A stretch of 64,000 nucleotides of DNA, taken from assembly GCF_026162625.1 (NCBI RefSeq), contig NZ_JAOTBD010000014.1, positions 1-64,000 on the forward strand, read 5' to 3'. This document shows, in pieces, positions 44,778 to 56,148 of the stretch. The position numbers were made by a program, and so were the translations under genes. The notes under the pieces were generated by a model, which worked only from the letters and a program-made list of their open reading frames with translations, was not told the DNA's origin and ran no database searches. The stretch is from Paracoccus beibuensis. Its GTDB lineage: Bacteria; Pseudomonadota; Alphaproteobacteria; Rhodobacterales; Rhodobacteraceae. Positions within the stretch are counted from its first letter, which is position 1; each line of letters begins with the position of its first letter.

Positions 44778-45338
44778 ATGCAGGTAGACCGGACGCCGCT
44801 TCCAGGGGTTCTTCTTCTGACACCAGCCCGTCATGGAGACGCGCGCGGATTTTTTTCCGAAAGCTGGAACCGCAAGACGCTGCTGGAGGCAGGCGTTGTC
44901 CTGCCCGAGTTCGTGCAGGACAACCATTCGCTGTCGCGCCAGGCAGGGACCGTACGTGGGCTGCATTACCAGGCGCCGCCCCATGCGCAGGGCAAGCTGG
45001 TGCGCTGCGGGCGGGGGCGGCTGTTCGATGTGGCAGTCGACGCGCGTAAAGGCAGCCCGACCTACGGCCAGTGGTTCGGCGCGGAACTCGGCTTCGAGAA
45101 CGGCCGCCAGCTGTGGATCCCGGCAGGCTTCCTGCACGGCTTCGTCACCCGCGAACCCGATACCGAGATCGTCTACAAATGCACCGCCCATTACGACCGC
45201 GAGGCGGATGGGGCGGTGGCCTGGGACAGCCTCGGCATCGACTGGGGCGTCAGCGATCCGGTCCTGTCGGACAAGGACCATGCCGCCCCCGCCTTTGCCA
45301 ACTGGCAGTCCCCCTTCACCTTCGAGGCGCAGGCATGA
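44778..45338 (+). CDS. rmlC: dTDP-4-dehydrorhamnose 3,5-epimerase
   Basis: A 186-residue cupin enzyme that epimerises dTDP-4-keto-6-deoxyglucose at C3 and C5, the third step to dTDP-L-rhamnose. It shows [33 protein letters not shown] (catalytic His63), [16 protein letters not shown] and [10 protein letters not shown]. The size equals that of characterised RmlC proteins. GAGG lies 10 bases before the ATG. It opens the operon rmlCBDA, in which each gene overlaps the next by four bases, indicating tight translational coupling. A terminator upstream isolates it from the CTERM gene. Confidence 0.95.
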   Translation: MQVDRTPLPGVLLLTPARHGDARGFFSESWNRKTLLEAGVVLPEFVQDNHSLSRQAGTVRGLHYQAPPHAQGKLVRCGRGRLFDVAVDARKGSPTYGQWFGAELGFENGRQLWIPAGFLHGFVTREPDTEIVYKCTAHYDREADGAVAWDSLGIDWGVSDPVLSDKDHAAPAFANWQSPFTFEAQA

Positions 45339-46372
45339 AGATCCTGATCACCGGCGGCGCGGGCTTCATCGGGTCGGCCGTCGTGCGGCTGGCCATCGCG
45401 CGCGGGCATCAGGTCGTGAACCTGGACGCGCTGACCTATGCCGCGAACCTGGCCAACGTGGCCGAGGCCGCAGGGTCCGACCGCTATGCCTTCGAACATG
45501 CCGACATCCGCGATCGCGCCGCGCTGGACCGCATCCTGGCGCGGCACCGTCCCGACTGGATCATGCACCTGGCCGCCGAAAGCCATGTGGACCGGTCCAT
45601 CGACGGGCCGGATGCCTTCATCCAGACCAACGTGATCGGCACGTTCAACATGCTGGAGGCCGCCCGCGCCTACTGGCTTCGCGAGGGCCGGCCGGACAGC
45701 TTCCGCTTTCACCACATCTCGACCGACGAGGTCTTTGGGTCCTTGGGTGACGCCGGGCAGTTCACGGAAACGACGCCCTATGACCCGCGCAGCCCCTATT
45801 CCGCCAGCAAGGCGGGGTCGGACCACCTGGTCCGGGCCTGGGCCGAGACCTATGGCCTGCCGGTGGTGCTGACGAACTGTTCCAACAATTACGGCCCCTA
45901 TCACTTCCCCGAAAAGCTGGTGCCGGTGGTGATCCTGAAGGCCTTGGCAGGCCAGCCGATCCCCGTCTATGGCGACGGCGGCAACGTGCGCGACTGGCTG
46001 TTCGTCGAGGATCACGCCGACGCCCTGCTGCTGGTCGTGGAAAAGGGCCGGCTTGGCCGCAGCTACAACATCGGCGGCGAGAACGAGGCCAGGAACATCG
46101 ACCTCGTGCGCACCATCTGCGCCCATATGGACGAGTTGCACCCCGAAGGCGCGCCCCATGCCGACCTGATCACCTTCGTGACAGACCGCCCCGGCCATGA
46201 CCGCCGCTATGCCATCGACCCGTCGCGCATCCGCGACGAACTGGGCTGGCGGCCTTCCGTGACGGTGGAACAGGGGCTGCGCCGCACCGTCGAATGGTAC
46301 CTGGCCAATCGCGACTGGTGGCAACCGCTGCTGTCGCGCGACGGCGTGGGCAAGCGTCTGGGGGCAGCGTGA
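45335..46372 (+). CDS. rmlB: dTDP-glucose 4,6-dehydratase
   Basis: A 345-residue short-chain dehydrogenase of the extended family that converts dTDP-glucose into dTDP-4-keto-6-deoxyglucose using bound NAD. The Rossmann motif GGAGFIGS lies at residues 7-14, then [20 protein letters not shown] (catalytic Thr-Asp-Glu), [11 protein letters not shown] (Tyr-x-x-x-Lys) and [15 protein letters not shown], all diagnostic of RmlB. The length is right. The ATG overlaps the rmlC stop (ATGA). Second enzyme in function, second gene in the operon. Confidence 0.97.
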   Translation: MKILITGGAGFIGSAVVRLAIARGHQVVNLDALTYAANLANVAEAAGSDRYAFEHADIRDRAALDRILARHRPDWIMHLAAESHVDRSIDGPDAFIQTNVIGTFNMLEAARAYWLREGRPDSFRFHHISTDEVFGSLGDAGQFTETTPYDPRSPYSASKAGSDHLVRAWAETYGLPVVLTNCSNNYGPYHFPEKLVPVVILKALAGQPIPVYGDGGNVRDWLFVEDHADALLLVVEKGRLGRSYNIGGENEARNIDLVRTICAHMDELHPEGAPHADLITFVTDRPGHDRRYAIDPSRIRDELGWRPSVTVEQGLRRTVEWYLANRDWWQPLLSRDGVGKRLGAA

Positions 46373-47223
46373 CTGATCTTCTGGTCTTTGGCCGCACCGG
46401 CCAACTGGCGCGCGAACTGGCCACGCTGGCGCCGGGCGCCACCTTCCTGGGCCGCAACGCCGCCGACCTGACCGATCCGGCCGCCTGCGCCGACGCCATT
46501 CGCCGCGTGGCGCCTGGGGCGGTCATCAACGCCGCCGCCTATACTGCCGTGGACCGGGCCGAAAGCGACGCCGATACCGCGCGCCTGGTCAATGCCGACA
46601 GCCCCGGTGCCATGGCGCGCACCTGTGCCGAACTGGGCATCCCCTTCCTGCATGTCTCGACCGACTACGTTTTCGACGGCACCGGTGAGGCGCCGCGGTC
46701 CGAGGATGCGCCGACCGGCCCCTTGGGCGTCTATGGCGCGACCAAGCTGGCGGGAGAGCAGGCCATCGCCGCCGCCGGCGGGCAATGGGCGGTGCTGCGG
46801 ACGTCCTGGGTGTTCTCGGCCCACGGGTCGAACTTCGTCAAGACGATGCTGCGCCTGGGGGCCGAACGCGACCGGCTGACCATCGTGGCCGACCAGGTCG
46901 GCGGCCCGACCCCCGCCGACGACATCGCCGCCGCCGCTCTGACGATGATCCGCGGGATGCGAGACGGGGCCCAAGGGGGCGTCTATCACTTCGCCGGCTG
47001 GCCGGACGTGTCCTGGGCGGGTTTCGCATGCGAAATCTTCACCGGGGCCGGGCTGACGGTCGATGTCGCCGAAATCCTGACGGCAGACTACCCGACGCCT
47101 GCGCGCCGGCCGCTGAATTCGCGGCTGGACTGCACCCGGATCGCCCGCGACTTCGGCATCATGCGCCCCGACTGGCGGGTGGGCCTTGGCCGGGTTCTGA
47201 CGCAACTGAAGGACAAGGCATGA
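46369..47223 (+). CDS. rmlD: dTDP-4-dehydrorhamnose reductase
   Basis: A 284-residue NAD(P)H-dependent reductase, the last step to dTDP-L-rhamnose. It has the Rossmann [40 protein letters not shown] (Tyr-x-x-x-Lys) and [18 protein letters not shown] blocks. The start is a GTG overlapping the rmlB stop; an upstream ATG in frame at 46294 would run into rmlB and is less likely. A parS-like palindrome lies inside the gene at 47022-47035, encoding part of [10 protein letters not shown]. The next gene overlaps the stop by four bases. Confidence 0.95.
   Translation: MTDLLVFGRTGQLARELATLAPGATFLGRNAADLTDPAACADAIRRVAPGAVINAAAYTAVDRAESDADTARLVNADSPGAMARTCAELGIPFLHVSTDYVFDGTGEAPRSEDAPTGPLGVYGATKLAGEQAIAAAGGQWAVLRTSWVFSAHGSNFVKTMLRLGAERDRLTIVADQVGGPTPADDIAAAALTMIRGMRDGAQGGVYHFAGWPDVSWAGFACEIFTGAGLTVDVAEILTADYPTPARRPLNSRLDCTRIARDFGIMRPDWRVGLGRVLTQLKDKA
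47022..47035. promoter_or_regulatory. parS-like palindrome inside rmlD
   Basis: TTTCGCATGCGAAA, exact 14-base copy of the site between parA and parB, 4.6 kb away. Its presence inside a coding region argues that it is kept for a DNA-binding function rather than by chance. Confidence 0.65.
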
Positions 47224-48092
47224 CACAGCGCAAGGGCATCATCCTGGCCGGGGGATCGGGCACGCGGCTCTACCCGATCACCATGGGCGTCTCGAAGCAG
47301 CTGCTGCCGCTTTATGACAAGCCGATGATCTATTACCCGATCACCGTCCTGATGCTGGCCGGCATCCGCGAGATCGCGATCATCACCACCCCCGAGGACC
47401 AGGCCCAGTTCCAGCGCCTTCTGAGCGACGGCAGCCAGTGGGGGATCAGCTTCACCTTCATCGTGCAGCCGTCACCGGACGGGCTGGCGCAGGCCTATAT
47501 CCTGGCCGAGGATTTCCTGGCAGGCGCCCCGTCGGCCATGGTGCTGGGCGACAACATCTTCTTCGGCCACGGCCTGCCGGAACTGCTGGCCGCGGCCGAT
47601 GCGCGCGACACCGGCGGCACGGTCTTCGGCTATCGCGTGGCCGATCCCGAACGTTATGGCGTGGTCGATTTCGACGGCGACATGCGTGCCCGCGCGATCA
47701 TCGAAAAGCCCAGGGTGCCGCCATCGGATTATGCTGTGACGGGGCTTTATTTCCTGGACGGCACGGCGTCCACCCGCGCGCGCGCCGTCCAGCCTTCGGA
47801 CCGCGGAGAGCTGGAGATCACCACGCTTCTGGAAAGCTATCTGCATGACGGCAGCCTGACGGTGGAACGCATGGGCCGCGGCTTCGCCTGGCTGGACACG
47901 GGCACCCATGCCAGCCTTCTGGACGCGGGGAATTTCGTGCGCACGCTGGAAAACCGCCAGGGCCTCCAGACTGGTTGCCCCGAAGAAATCGCCTTCGACG
48001 CGGGCTGGATCAATGCTGACCAGTTGCGCGCCCGTGCCGCCAAGTTCGCCAAGAACGACTATGGCAGCTATTTGCTGAGGCTGCTTGTGTGA
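47220..48092 (+). CDS. rmlA: glucose-1-phosphate thymidylyltransferase
   Basis: A 290-residue nucleotidyltransferase making dTDP-glucose from glucose-1-phosphate and dTTP, the first committed step. It shows [16 protein letters not shown] (about 6-21), [52 protein letters not shown] and [13 protein letters not shown], all RmlA-specific. The length matches the short housekeeping form. The ATG overlaps the rmlD stop (ATGA), completing rmlCBDA. The operon has no visible hairpin at its end; the following 274 bases hold nothing recognisable. Confidence 0.96.
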   Translation: MTQRKGIILAGGSGTRLYPITMGVSKQLLPLYDKPMIYYPITVLMLAGIREIAIITTPEDQAQFQRLLSDGSQWGISFTFIVQPSPDGLAQAYILAEDFLAGAPSAMVLGDNIFFGHGLPELLAAADARDTGGTVFGYRVADPERYGVVDFDGDMRARAIIEKPRVPPSDYAVTGLYFLDGTASTRARAVQPSDRGELEITTLLESYLHDGSLTVERMGRGFAWLDTGTHASLLDAGNFVRTLENRQGLQTGCPEEIAFDAGWINADQLRARAAKFAKNDYGSYLLRLLV

Positions 48093-48366
48093 TCGTCACG
48101 GCGCCTGCCTGCTGAGCGGATCGCCTTGCCGGAAGGAAGAGCGGCAAGCTCGCATCCGCATTCCGACTTGGGAGCTGGCCGACATGACCCGCTATCCTTG
48201 CTGCAGGACCGGGTTAGGACTGCCTGCAGCGAAGCGTTCAAGCGCGGGGGCCGTTGACGATCTGGTTCGCCACGGCCCCATGGCATGGCAAAGGGGTGCA
48301 GCGCCGGATCGATATCAAAGGCTGCGGGAAAAATCAGCGTGACGTGGACGGGCGCCGTAGCATCGA

Positions 48367-49653
<1,287 letters not shown>

Positions 49654-49742
49654 TTATCATGTAGATCGCCCATGCCAAGGTGCCCCGATCCGCACAGCGC
49701 AGGTTCACCGACCAGGCTGTGGCGCCGAACGGTTGGTGAGGC

Positions 49743-50777
49743 CTATCCCAGAAGGTCGGCGGCAGGATTGTCGGCCAGATCGACATCGGCGTAATACCGC
49801 TGCGCCTGCGCCGCCGACCGGTGCAGCGACAGGCGCATCGCAGCCTGCAGGGGCGCGCCATCCAGCGCCGCCTGTGTCAGGAAGCCCGCGCGCAGCCCAT
49901 GGGCGCTGGCAAAGCCCGGCGGAAAGCCGGCCGCTGCCAACCGGGTGCGGATGATCCGCGCCAAGCCTTCGGATGTCAGGCGCCGGGGCAGTATGCGGTC
50001 GGCCTGGCTGACCGGACGGAAGACAGGACCTTCCTGAATTCGCGCGGCATGCAGCCAGTCCAGCACCGCGCGGGCAGGGCGGCCCTTCAGCACCACGCGC
50101 GGCGCAAGGCTGGCCCCGGTGGTCTTGGTGGACAGCAGGCGCAGCCGGATCAGGCCCTTGTCCTGCCATTCGCGCAGGTCCAGGTCATCGCGGTTCAGGG
50201 CCACGATCTCGGACCGTCGCCGCCCGCCCGAGGCCCAGCCCAGCATCAGGGCCGCACGGTCGCGAAGACCGCGATGGCTGTGACCGCAACTTGCCAGCAT
50301 CGCCTCCAGGACCGGCCGCGTGATCGGATGCGCCGACTTGGGCACAGGCGGGCGAGCGGCGGCGCGACGTGCGCGTGTCCGGGCCTGCGCAACCAACGGG
50401 GCATCGAAGGGAGAGGCAAGGTTCTTCATCCGGTGAAAGGCCCGCCAACTGGCAATGCGGCGGTCCAGCGTTGCCGGGGCAGGGCAGGCCAAGCTGCGGC
50501 GCAATCCTTGCGCAATCAGCGCCTCGGCCGCCACGCGTGCGGTGCCGGTCGCATCGCTCAGTTCGGCCGCGTGATCCAGAACGAAGCGAAGCGCCACGGC
50601 TTCGGATTCCGGCCAGTCCAGCGGCGTGCCAAAGGCCGCCAGCTTCCAGGCGGTGATATAGGTCAGGTCCCGTTCCCAAGCGCGCAGCGTGTTCAAAGGA
50701 GTGCCGCGCCGATAAAGCTCGGTCAGCGCCGCATGGTCGGCAGCTGATAGATCGTCGGGGCTGACAGGCAGGTCCAT
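49743..50777 (-). CDS. tyrosine recombinase / phage-type integrase
   Basis: A 344-residue site-specific recombinase. The N-terminal core-binding part (about 15-115) is followed by the catalytic domain with the first Arg in ASGGRRRSEIVAL (R186-188), HGLRAGF (H293-x-x-R296), LHRSAAQAQRYY (H319, nucleophile Y328 or Y329). All RHRHY elements are present, so it looks active. Near repABC and RPA replicons such enzymes resolve plasmid dimers or integrate small elements; which applies here is not clear. Its upstream 250 bases are AT-rich and contain palindromes that could be its target. Confidence 0.88.
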   Translation of the reverse strand: MDLPVSPDDLSAADHAALTELYRRGTPLNTLRAWERDLTYITAWKLAAFGTPLDWPESEAVALRFVLDHAAELSDATGTARVAAEALIAQGLRRSLACPAPATLDRRIASWRAFHRMKNLASPFDAPLVAQARTRARRAAARPPVPKSAHPITRPVLEAMLASCGHSHRGLRDRAALMLGWASGGRRRSEIVALNRDDLDLREWQDKGLIRLRLLSTKTTGASLAPRVVLKGRPARAVLDWLHAARIQEGPVFRPVSQADRILPRRLTSEGLARIIRTRLAAAGFPPGFASAHGLRAGFLTQAALDGAPLQAAMRLSLHRSAAQAQRYYADVDLADNPAADLLG

Positions 50778-51029
50778 GTAGCCAGATGGCCATTGGATAG
50801 CCGGCTGGTCAAGAGATTTGATAACAGGTCCTTATCGATACTAAGAAGATTGCCGCGCGAGTTGCCCAGTGAACTTCAGGAACGTTGTATTATGGGTATA
50901 TGGAAAGTAAACTATTATGATAATACATTATTTTCTGTATTCCTCAGATTTCTATGACATAGGGGCAGAGCACTTGGACGACAGAGAGGCGTGCTGGTCG
51001 AATTTCAATCCAATGTGGTGAGGGAGCGA
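50778..51029. other. AT-rich region upstream of the recombinase, possible recombination site
   Basis: The region holds CTTATCGATACTAAG around 50832 (imperfect dyad) and the perfect 13-base palindrome TATTATGATAATA at 50913-50925, in an otherwise AT-rich stretch unlike its surroundings. It can hold the recombinase promoter and a core recombination site; neither is proven. Confidence 0.35.
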
Positions 51030-51451
51030 TCAAGAGAGCCGAACGGCGGGCGTGTCCGCGGCCAGCTCGAGCCTCACCTCACCGATCACGATCCAGATGG
51101 CGCCCCGTGGCGGGAGGGTGGCGGTGACGCCGGGTCGCAGACCACCAGCGGGGCAAAAACCGGCCCGTCGGTCGATGCGGGTGGCAGCACCAACTTGCCC
51201 TGCTTCGCCAACCGCCGCCACGCCGACAACTGGTTCGGCTGCACATCACACCGCTCCGCCACAGCATCCACCGTAGCGCCCGGTTCAAGCATATCGGCAA
51301 CCACAAGAGCCTTCACCTCAGTCGGCACCGGCGATGCCCCGTCGCATAGATCTCGACGCCCAGGGAGGTGAGAAACGAAGTCTTGGCACACATTGCGAAA
51401 CGCGCTCCTCATCAGCCGATGAAAAGGACTTCGCAGCAGCGCGTCAGCCAA
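51030..51451 (-). pseudogene. IS66-type accessory gene tnpA, frameshifted remnant
   Basis: On the minus strand one frame (from 51451) reads EVKALVVADMLEPGATVDAVAERCDVQPNQLSAWRRLAKQGKL, cited here as the 43 residues around 51230-51330 of the gene, ending FAPLVV. The expected continuation, IWIVIGEVRLELAADTPAVRL, appears in another frame (51030-51100) and then stops early. This is the pattern of IS66 OrfA (TnpA) with an internal frameshift and missing 3' end. The partner orfs B and C are absent. It is a decayed insertion sequence piece between the recombinase and wecC. Confidence 0.7.
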
Positions 51452-51751
51452 GCAATGTGGGGTTCAGCCGTCGTCTACATCAGGTCGCGCGGCTGAGCCT
51501 GGATCACTTGCGTGACCGGGCACGGCTCTGGCGCTCCGCTGCCCTGACAGATTTGGGCTCGCGCCTCAGTGTTTTGATGGACTGTGGCATTTTTGAACGC
51601 ACGTGCCTGTGCTCACTCATCATCTGGACCTGGGGACCAATGCAGAGCCATTCGTGGCAGGGCCTTGGCCGGATGCGTTACTGCTGCGGGACGATCGAGT
51701 CGTGCCCCCGCTTCCATTTTTGGTTGGGGAAGGGGGTGGTCGTAGTCGGCG
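51452..51751. other. no gene seen; probably insertion-sequence debris
   Basis: Three hundred bases between the IS66 remnant and the wecC stop codon. No ORF has coding character and no family was recognised. Its position suggests leftover sequence from earlier insertions. Confidence 0.35.
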
Positions 51752-53047
51752 CTATTGGGCGGCGATGGGGGTGAGGGATTCGGGGCGGGGCCAGATGCCG
51801 CGCGTGTCGATCACCCGCGCGTCGGCCGGGGCGGGCATGGCCTTGAAGTCGTCGTGGTCGACCAGCAGCACGATCACCTTGCAGGCGCAGACGGCCTCGG
51901 TCGGGCGGACCAGTTTTGCGCGGTTGTCGAACGCGCCAGGCAGCTCGTCGATGAAGGGTTCGACGATGTCGACCCGGCCGGGATAGGCCTCGGCCAGACG
52001 GGTGGCGATGCCCAGGGACGGGCTTTCGCGAAGATCGTCGATGTTGGGCTTGAAGGCCAGGCCGAAGCAGGCGATGCGCGCGGCCTCGCCGGTTTCCGCC
52101 GCGTGCTCGGCCACGGCCTGGTGCACCTTTGCCAGCACCCATTCGGGCTTGCCGTCGTTGATCTCGCGGGCGGCGCGGATGATCCGGGCTTCGGCGGGGG
52201 CCTGACTGACGATGAACCAGGGGTCGACCGCGATGCAATGGCCGCCGACACCCGGACCCGGCTGCAGGATGTTGACGCGCGGATGACGGTTCGCCAGGCG
52301 GATCAGTTCCCAGACGTTGATGTCCAGCTTGTCGCAGATCAGCGACAGTTCGTTGGCAAAGGCGATGTTCACGTCGCGGAAGCTGTTCTCGGTCAGCTTC
52401 GCCATTTCGGCGGTGCGGCAGTCCGTCTCGATGCAGTCGCCCTCGACCGCCAGCTTGTAGAGCTTGCGCGCCCGCGTGGCGCAGGCCTCGGTCATGCCGC
52501 CGATGATGCGGTCGTTCGTGACCAGCTCGGTCAGGGCATGCCCGGGCAGAATCCGCTCGGGGCAATGCGCGATGCGGATGTCGGACGCCTCGCCGGCGGT
52601 CTGGGGGAAGGTCAGGTCGGGACGCGCCTCGGCCAGCCAGGCGGCCATCTGTTCGGTCGCGCCCACGGGGCTGGTCGATTCCAGGATCACCAGATCGCCC
52701 CGCTTCAGGACCGGCGCGATCGCGCGGGTCGCGGCTTCGACGTAGGACAGGTCCGGGTCGCGTCCCTCGCCGCTCTCGCAGAAGGGCGTGGGGACGGCGA
52801 TCAGGAAGGCATCCGCGGGTTCGGGGGTCGTCGTGGCGCGCAGATGGCCGGCCTGGACGGTCCGGCGCAGCGCGTCCTCCAGGCCCGGCTCGACGATGTG
52901 GGTCTCGCCCCGGTTGATCGTGGCGACGGCCCGTTCGTTGATGTCGAGGCCAATGACATTCACGCCCCGCAGGGCGAACACGACGGCCGTCGGCAGGCCG
53001 ATATAGCCAAGGCCGACCATGCAGATCCGGTCAAATCCAGCGCTCAT
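51752..53047 (-). CDS. wecC: UDP-N-acetyl-D-mannosamine dehydrogenase
   Basis: A 431-residue NAD-dependent dehydrogenase oxidising UDP-ManNAc to UDP-ManNAcA. The Rossmann [11 protein letters not shown] (11-21), [39 protein letters not shown] (K217, N221) and [15 protein letters not shown] with catalytic Cys271 match WecC rather than UDP-glucose dehydrogenase, notably [11 protein letters not shown]. Its ATG overlaps the wecB stop by four bases, so wecB and wecC form one minus-strand operon. UDP-ManNAcA would be a donor for the polysaccharide here. Confidence 0.92.
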   Translation of the reverse strand: MSAGFDRICMVGLGYIGLPTAVVFALRGVNVIGLDINERAVATINRGETHIVEPGLEDALRRTVQAGHLRATTTPEPADAFLIAVPTPFCESGEGRDPDLSYVEAATRAIAPVLKRGDLVILESTSPVGATEQMAAWLAEARPDLTFPQTAGEASDIRIAHCPERILPGHALTELVTNDRIIGGMTEACATRARKLYKLAVEGDCIETDCRTAEMAKLTENSFRDVNIAFANELSLICDKLDINVWELIRLANRHPRVNILQPGPGVGGHCIAVDPWFIVSQAPAEARIIRAAREINDGKPEWVLAKVHQAVAEHAAETGEAARIACFGLAFKPNIDDLRESPSLGIATRLAEAYPGRVDIVEPFIDELPGAFDNRAKLVRPTEAVCACKVIVLLVDHDDFKAMPAPADARVIDTRGIWPRPESLTPIAAQ

Positions 53048-54174
53048 TTCTTGTCCTCGAAGTTGATCAGGGCATCCAGGATGCGATCCACCGCATGGCC
53101 GTCGCCATAGGGGTTATGGGCGAATGCCATGGCGTCATAGGCTGCGGGATCGGTCATGAGGCGCGTCACCTCGGCCACGACGACGTCGGTGTCGGTGCCG
53201 ACAAGCCGCACGGTCCCCGCCTCGACGGCTTCGGGACGTTCGGTGGTGTCGCGCATCACCAGCACCGGCTTGCCAAGCGACGGAGCCTCTTCCTGGATCC
53301 CGCCCGAGTCCGTCAGGATCAGGTGCGAGCGCTTCATGAGCCACACGAAGGGCAGGTAGTCCAGCGGCTCGATCAGGTGGATGTTGGGCGCATCGCGCAA
53401 GAGCCGCTGGACCGGCTCGCGGACATTGGGGTTCAGGTGCATCGGGTACACGATCTGGGCGTCGGGGAACCGCGCGGCTATCTGCTGCAGCGCCAGGCAG
53501 ATGCGCTCGAACCCTCCGCCGAAGCTTTCGCGCCGGTGGCCGGTGATCAGGATGACGCGGCGGTCGGGGTGCAGGAAGTCGAACCCGGTCGCCAGGTCCC
53601 GCTCGAGCTGCGGATCGGCCTCGATGCGGGCAACCACCTGCAGCAGCGCGTCGATCACCGTGTTGCCGGTGACGATGATCCGGTCCGCGGGGACGTTTTC
53701 GGCCAGCAGGCTGTCGCGCGATGTCGGTGTCGGTGCCAGATGCAGCGCGGCCAGAGAACCGGTGACGCGCCGGTTGCCCTCCTCCGGCCAGGGCGAATAA
53801 AGGTTGCCGGTGCGCAGGCCCGCCTCGACATGGCCCACCGGGATGCGCGAGAAATAGGCCGCCAGCGTGGAGGCCAGGGTCGTGGCGGTGTCGCCATGGA
53901 CCAGCACGATGTCGGGCCGGACATCCGCCAGCACCTGGCGAAGGCCCAGAAGGATGTCCGAGGTCACGCCGAAAAGGTCCTGCCCCTGGCGCATGACGTC
54001 CAGATCGTGATCGGGAGTGATGTCGAACAGCCTGATGACCTGATCCAGCATCTCGCGGTGCTGCGCGGTGATGCAGACGGCGCTTTCGAACCTTGGATCG
54101 CGGGCAAGGGCCGCCACCAGCGGCGCCATCTTGATGGCTTCCGGTCGGGTTCCAAAGACGGTTAGAACACGCAA
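53044..54174 (-). CDS. wecB: UDP-N-acetylglucosamine 2-epimerase (non-hydrolysing)
   Basis: A 376-residue enzyme converting UDP-GlcNAc to UDP-ManNAc. It opens [20 protein letters not shown] and has [69 protein letters not shown] and [29 protein letters not shown], cited as residues 276-304. The start is a TTG at 54174, placed by a CGGAGA ribosome site seven bases before it and by family length; the open frame runs upstream through non-coding sequence. It is translationally coupled to wecC. Confidence 0.93.
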   Translation of the reverse strand: MRVLTVFGTRPEAIKMAPLVAALARDPRFESAVCITAQHREMLDQVIRLFDITPDHDLDVMRQGQDLFGVTSDILLGLRQVLADVRPDIVLVHGDTATTLASTLAAYFSRIPVGHVEAGLRTGNLYSPWPEEGNRRVTGSLAALHLAPTPTSRDSLLAENVPADRIIVTGNTVIDALLQVVARIEADPQLERDLATGFDFLHPDRRVILITGHRRESFGGGFERICLALQQIAARFPDAQIVYPMHLNPNVREPVQRLLRDAPNIHLIEPLDYLPFVWLMKRSHLILTDSGGIQEEAPSLGKPVLVMRDTTERPEAVEAGTVRLVGTDTDVVVAEVTRLMTDPAAYDAMAFAHNPYGDGHAVDRILDALINFEDKK

Positions 54175-54439
54175 GTCAAATTCTCCGGGTTGGTTTTCGG
54201 CCGTCACTCGCCTTCTAGGCACATGAGGCAGCGGCGACCAGACCAAATTCGGTCTTGCATCCCCCGACCCGAGGCCCACGCAGCGGCATGGAGCCCAACA
54301 GCCGACGAAGCTCAAGCCTGCCTGCGGGTGAGGGCGTGGTTCTCGGACGCCTCGGTGGCGCGAGAACTTCGGCGGGCTCGAAAAATCCTGCACCAGGATC
54401 AAAACCGGAACACTCAAAGGGGCAGGTTGGCGCCATTGC

Positions 54440-55040
54440 GGCACCTGGCTTCACCTTCGGGTGCCGCTTTGCGGATGCAAAGGTCTCGGCGGCGCCGAGC
54501 GCGTTGAAGCCGGATGCGAACGGGGACTTCGGCCGCTTGCCTCGATCCGATGTCGCAGGAGGATAGCCGACCAGTGCTTCCAGCGGTCCGACCGAAGCGC
54601 CTGATCGTTCGAAAGATGTCGTTGCGGGCATGGTCTCGATCCCGTTCGACCCGAAGTTCGGACCAGTGGCGCCTGCGCCTCGTTGTCGACCGGCAGGCCC
54701 CGGGATCCCGGGGCGCGAAGGCTGTCCCGAGTGCGAGGACCCCCCGGCCTTCGGCTCCGGGCGAAGAAGCCGGCATTGACCCGTCCAGTTCCGCCATCGC
54801 GAGGGATGCTGACGCCGTGCCCGTGCCTTATCAAATCGACAGGCCGCAGAGCACCTTCGCCATCAGGCTGAACCGGATCGCCGCGTCGGAGAACCGGGGG
54901 CGGCCAGGACGCTGGTTCCGGTCGATCGGCGACCTGCCCTTGTCCAGCCGGATCAGCGCCGACCCGCGTTGGCTTGTGGCGCCATTGCAGGGCTTCCCGC
55001 GGGCCGAGCACAGCTTCGGGCCTTGTCATGCGAGGTCGCT
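54440..55040 (-). mobile_element. heavily degraded IS5-family transposase remnant
   Basis: Between wecB and the Hint gene the minus strand gives fragments in changing frames that match IS5-family transposases: SQRGSALIRLDKG and GRPRFSDAAIRFSLMAKVLCGL (N-terminal part, about 54836-54990) ending in a stop, and ARNDIFRTIRRFGRTA with WKHWS in another frame (C-terminal part, about 54560-54650). The catalytic middle is deleted. The whole gap 54175-55203 has no intact gene. It is a separate, older insertion from the element at 56149-57202. Confidence 0.5.
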
Positions 55041-55203
55041 TTCCCGCCGAAGCCACCGCGCGTCTCCTCAAGCTGTCTTCTGCAGCATTGCTTAACAAAA
55101 GAAGAAGCGGGACACGTTATGGTTGTTTGCCTGCGTGGTTTTATCTAAGCTTTACACGATTGACTTGCGATCATTCTTCAAAACGTCTGTTCAGGAGTTC
55201 AGA

Positions 55204-56148
55204 ATGGCACTTCTCGACGTGGCACTTGCTGCAGATGATGTTGTTTTTGTTGACAGCACTTCTTCACCCAGTGGGAACGACCTTATCTCGCTTGGGGCAC
55301 TTAACGCGGACACCACTGTTTTTTCGGTGACGGCTCAGTCAACCTGAGCAGCCTTATCGGTGCGGGAGCGTTGAGCACTTCTAATATCGTTGCGACGGGT
55401 GGGGCCGATCTTCAGCTGAGCGGCGGTTTGCTGAATCTCAACGCTCTGGCTGAAACCAACCTGCTGATTGACGGGAACAGCAGCATTACCCTGTCTTCCG
55501 GCAGTCTCGATCTTCTGGGATTGAACGATCTTCTTGGGAACACCAGAATTGCTTTTTCGGGCAGCGGTGACGGAACATTCACGTTCAACCGCCCCTCACT
55601 TGGAGTTGCGACGACGTCGACGTTGAATGTCGCCGAAATGGGTCCAGGAGACCAGGTTGTTATTCCGGTTGCTGGCAATACTACCGGTGCTCTCCGCTTC
55701 GGCAGCTATAGCGAAGAAACAGGAACCCTTCGCCTGATAAACGGATCAAGTCTCAACCGGGTCAATGTCGATATTGCAATGACGCCCGAGCAGTACGCCG
55801 TGTTCAATGCAGACCGAACTGCCTATCTGAACGGAGCTGAAGATACCTTTACTTTTCCGGGGGACGATTCCTCAGAGCCTCCGTATGAAGCACCATGCTT
55901 TGCACGCGGAACCTTGATTGCGACCGAAAAAGGTCTGACGGCCATCGAAAAGGTCAGGGTAGGTGACGAGATCCTGACCCGCGACCACGCCATTCAGCCG
56001 GTGCGGTGGATTCGTTCATGCAAGCTTTCGAAGCTGGACCTTCTGATGAATCCGAACCTGCGCCCAATTCGTATCCGTGCGGGTGCATTGGGCAACAACA
56101 CCCCCACTGCAGATTTGATCGTATCACCTCAGCATCGGGTGCTCGTCA
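55204..56148 (+). pseudogene. Hint-domain (Hedgehog/intein-type) protein gene, frameshifted and cut by IS5
   Basis: The ATG at 55204, behind an AGGAG ribosome site, starts MALLDVALAADDVVFVDSTSS. The frame fails in the T-run at 55319-55324: adding one T joins it to the next frame (FFGDGSVNLSSL), which continues through about 170 Ser/Asn/Leu-rich beta-repeat residues to the Hint domain: PCFARGTLIATEKGLTAIEKVRVGDEILTRD and SPQHRVLV. Type I-secreted rhodobacterial proteins commonly end with such a Hint module. The domain is interrupted after LVR by an IS5 element and its remainder is not found beyond the element, so the insertion came with a deletion. The product is non-functional as it stands. 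Confidence 0.7.

Noticed and set aside
48093..48366. Gap between rmlA and glf checked for a terminator or small gene
   Set aside because: No convincing hairpin with a U-run and no supported ORF were found.
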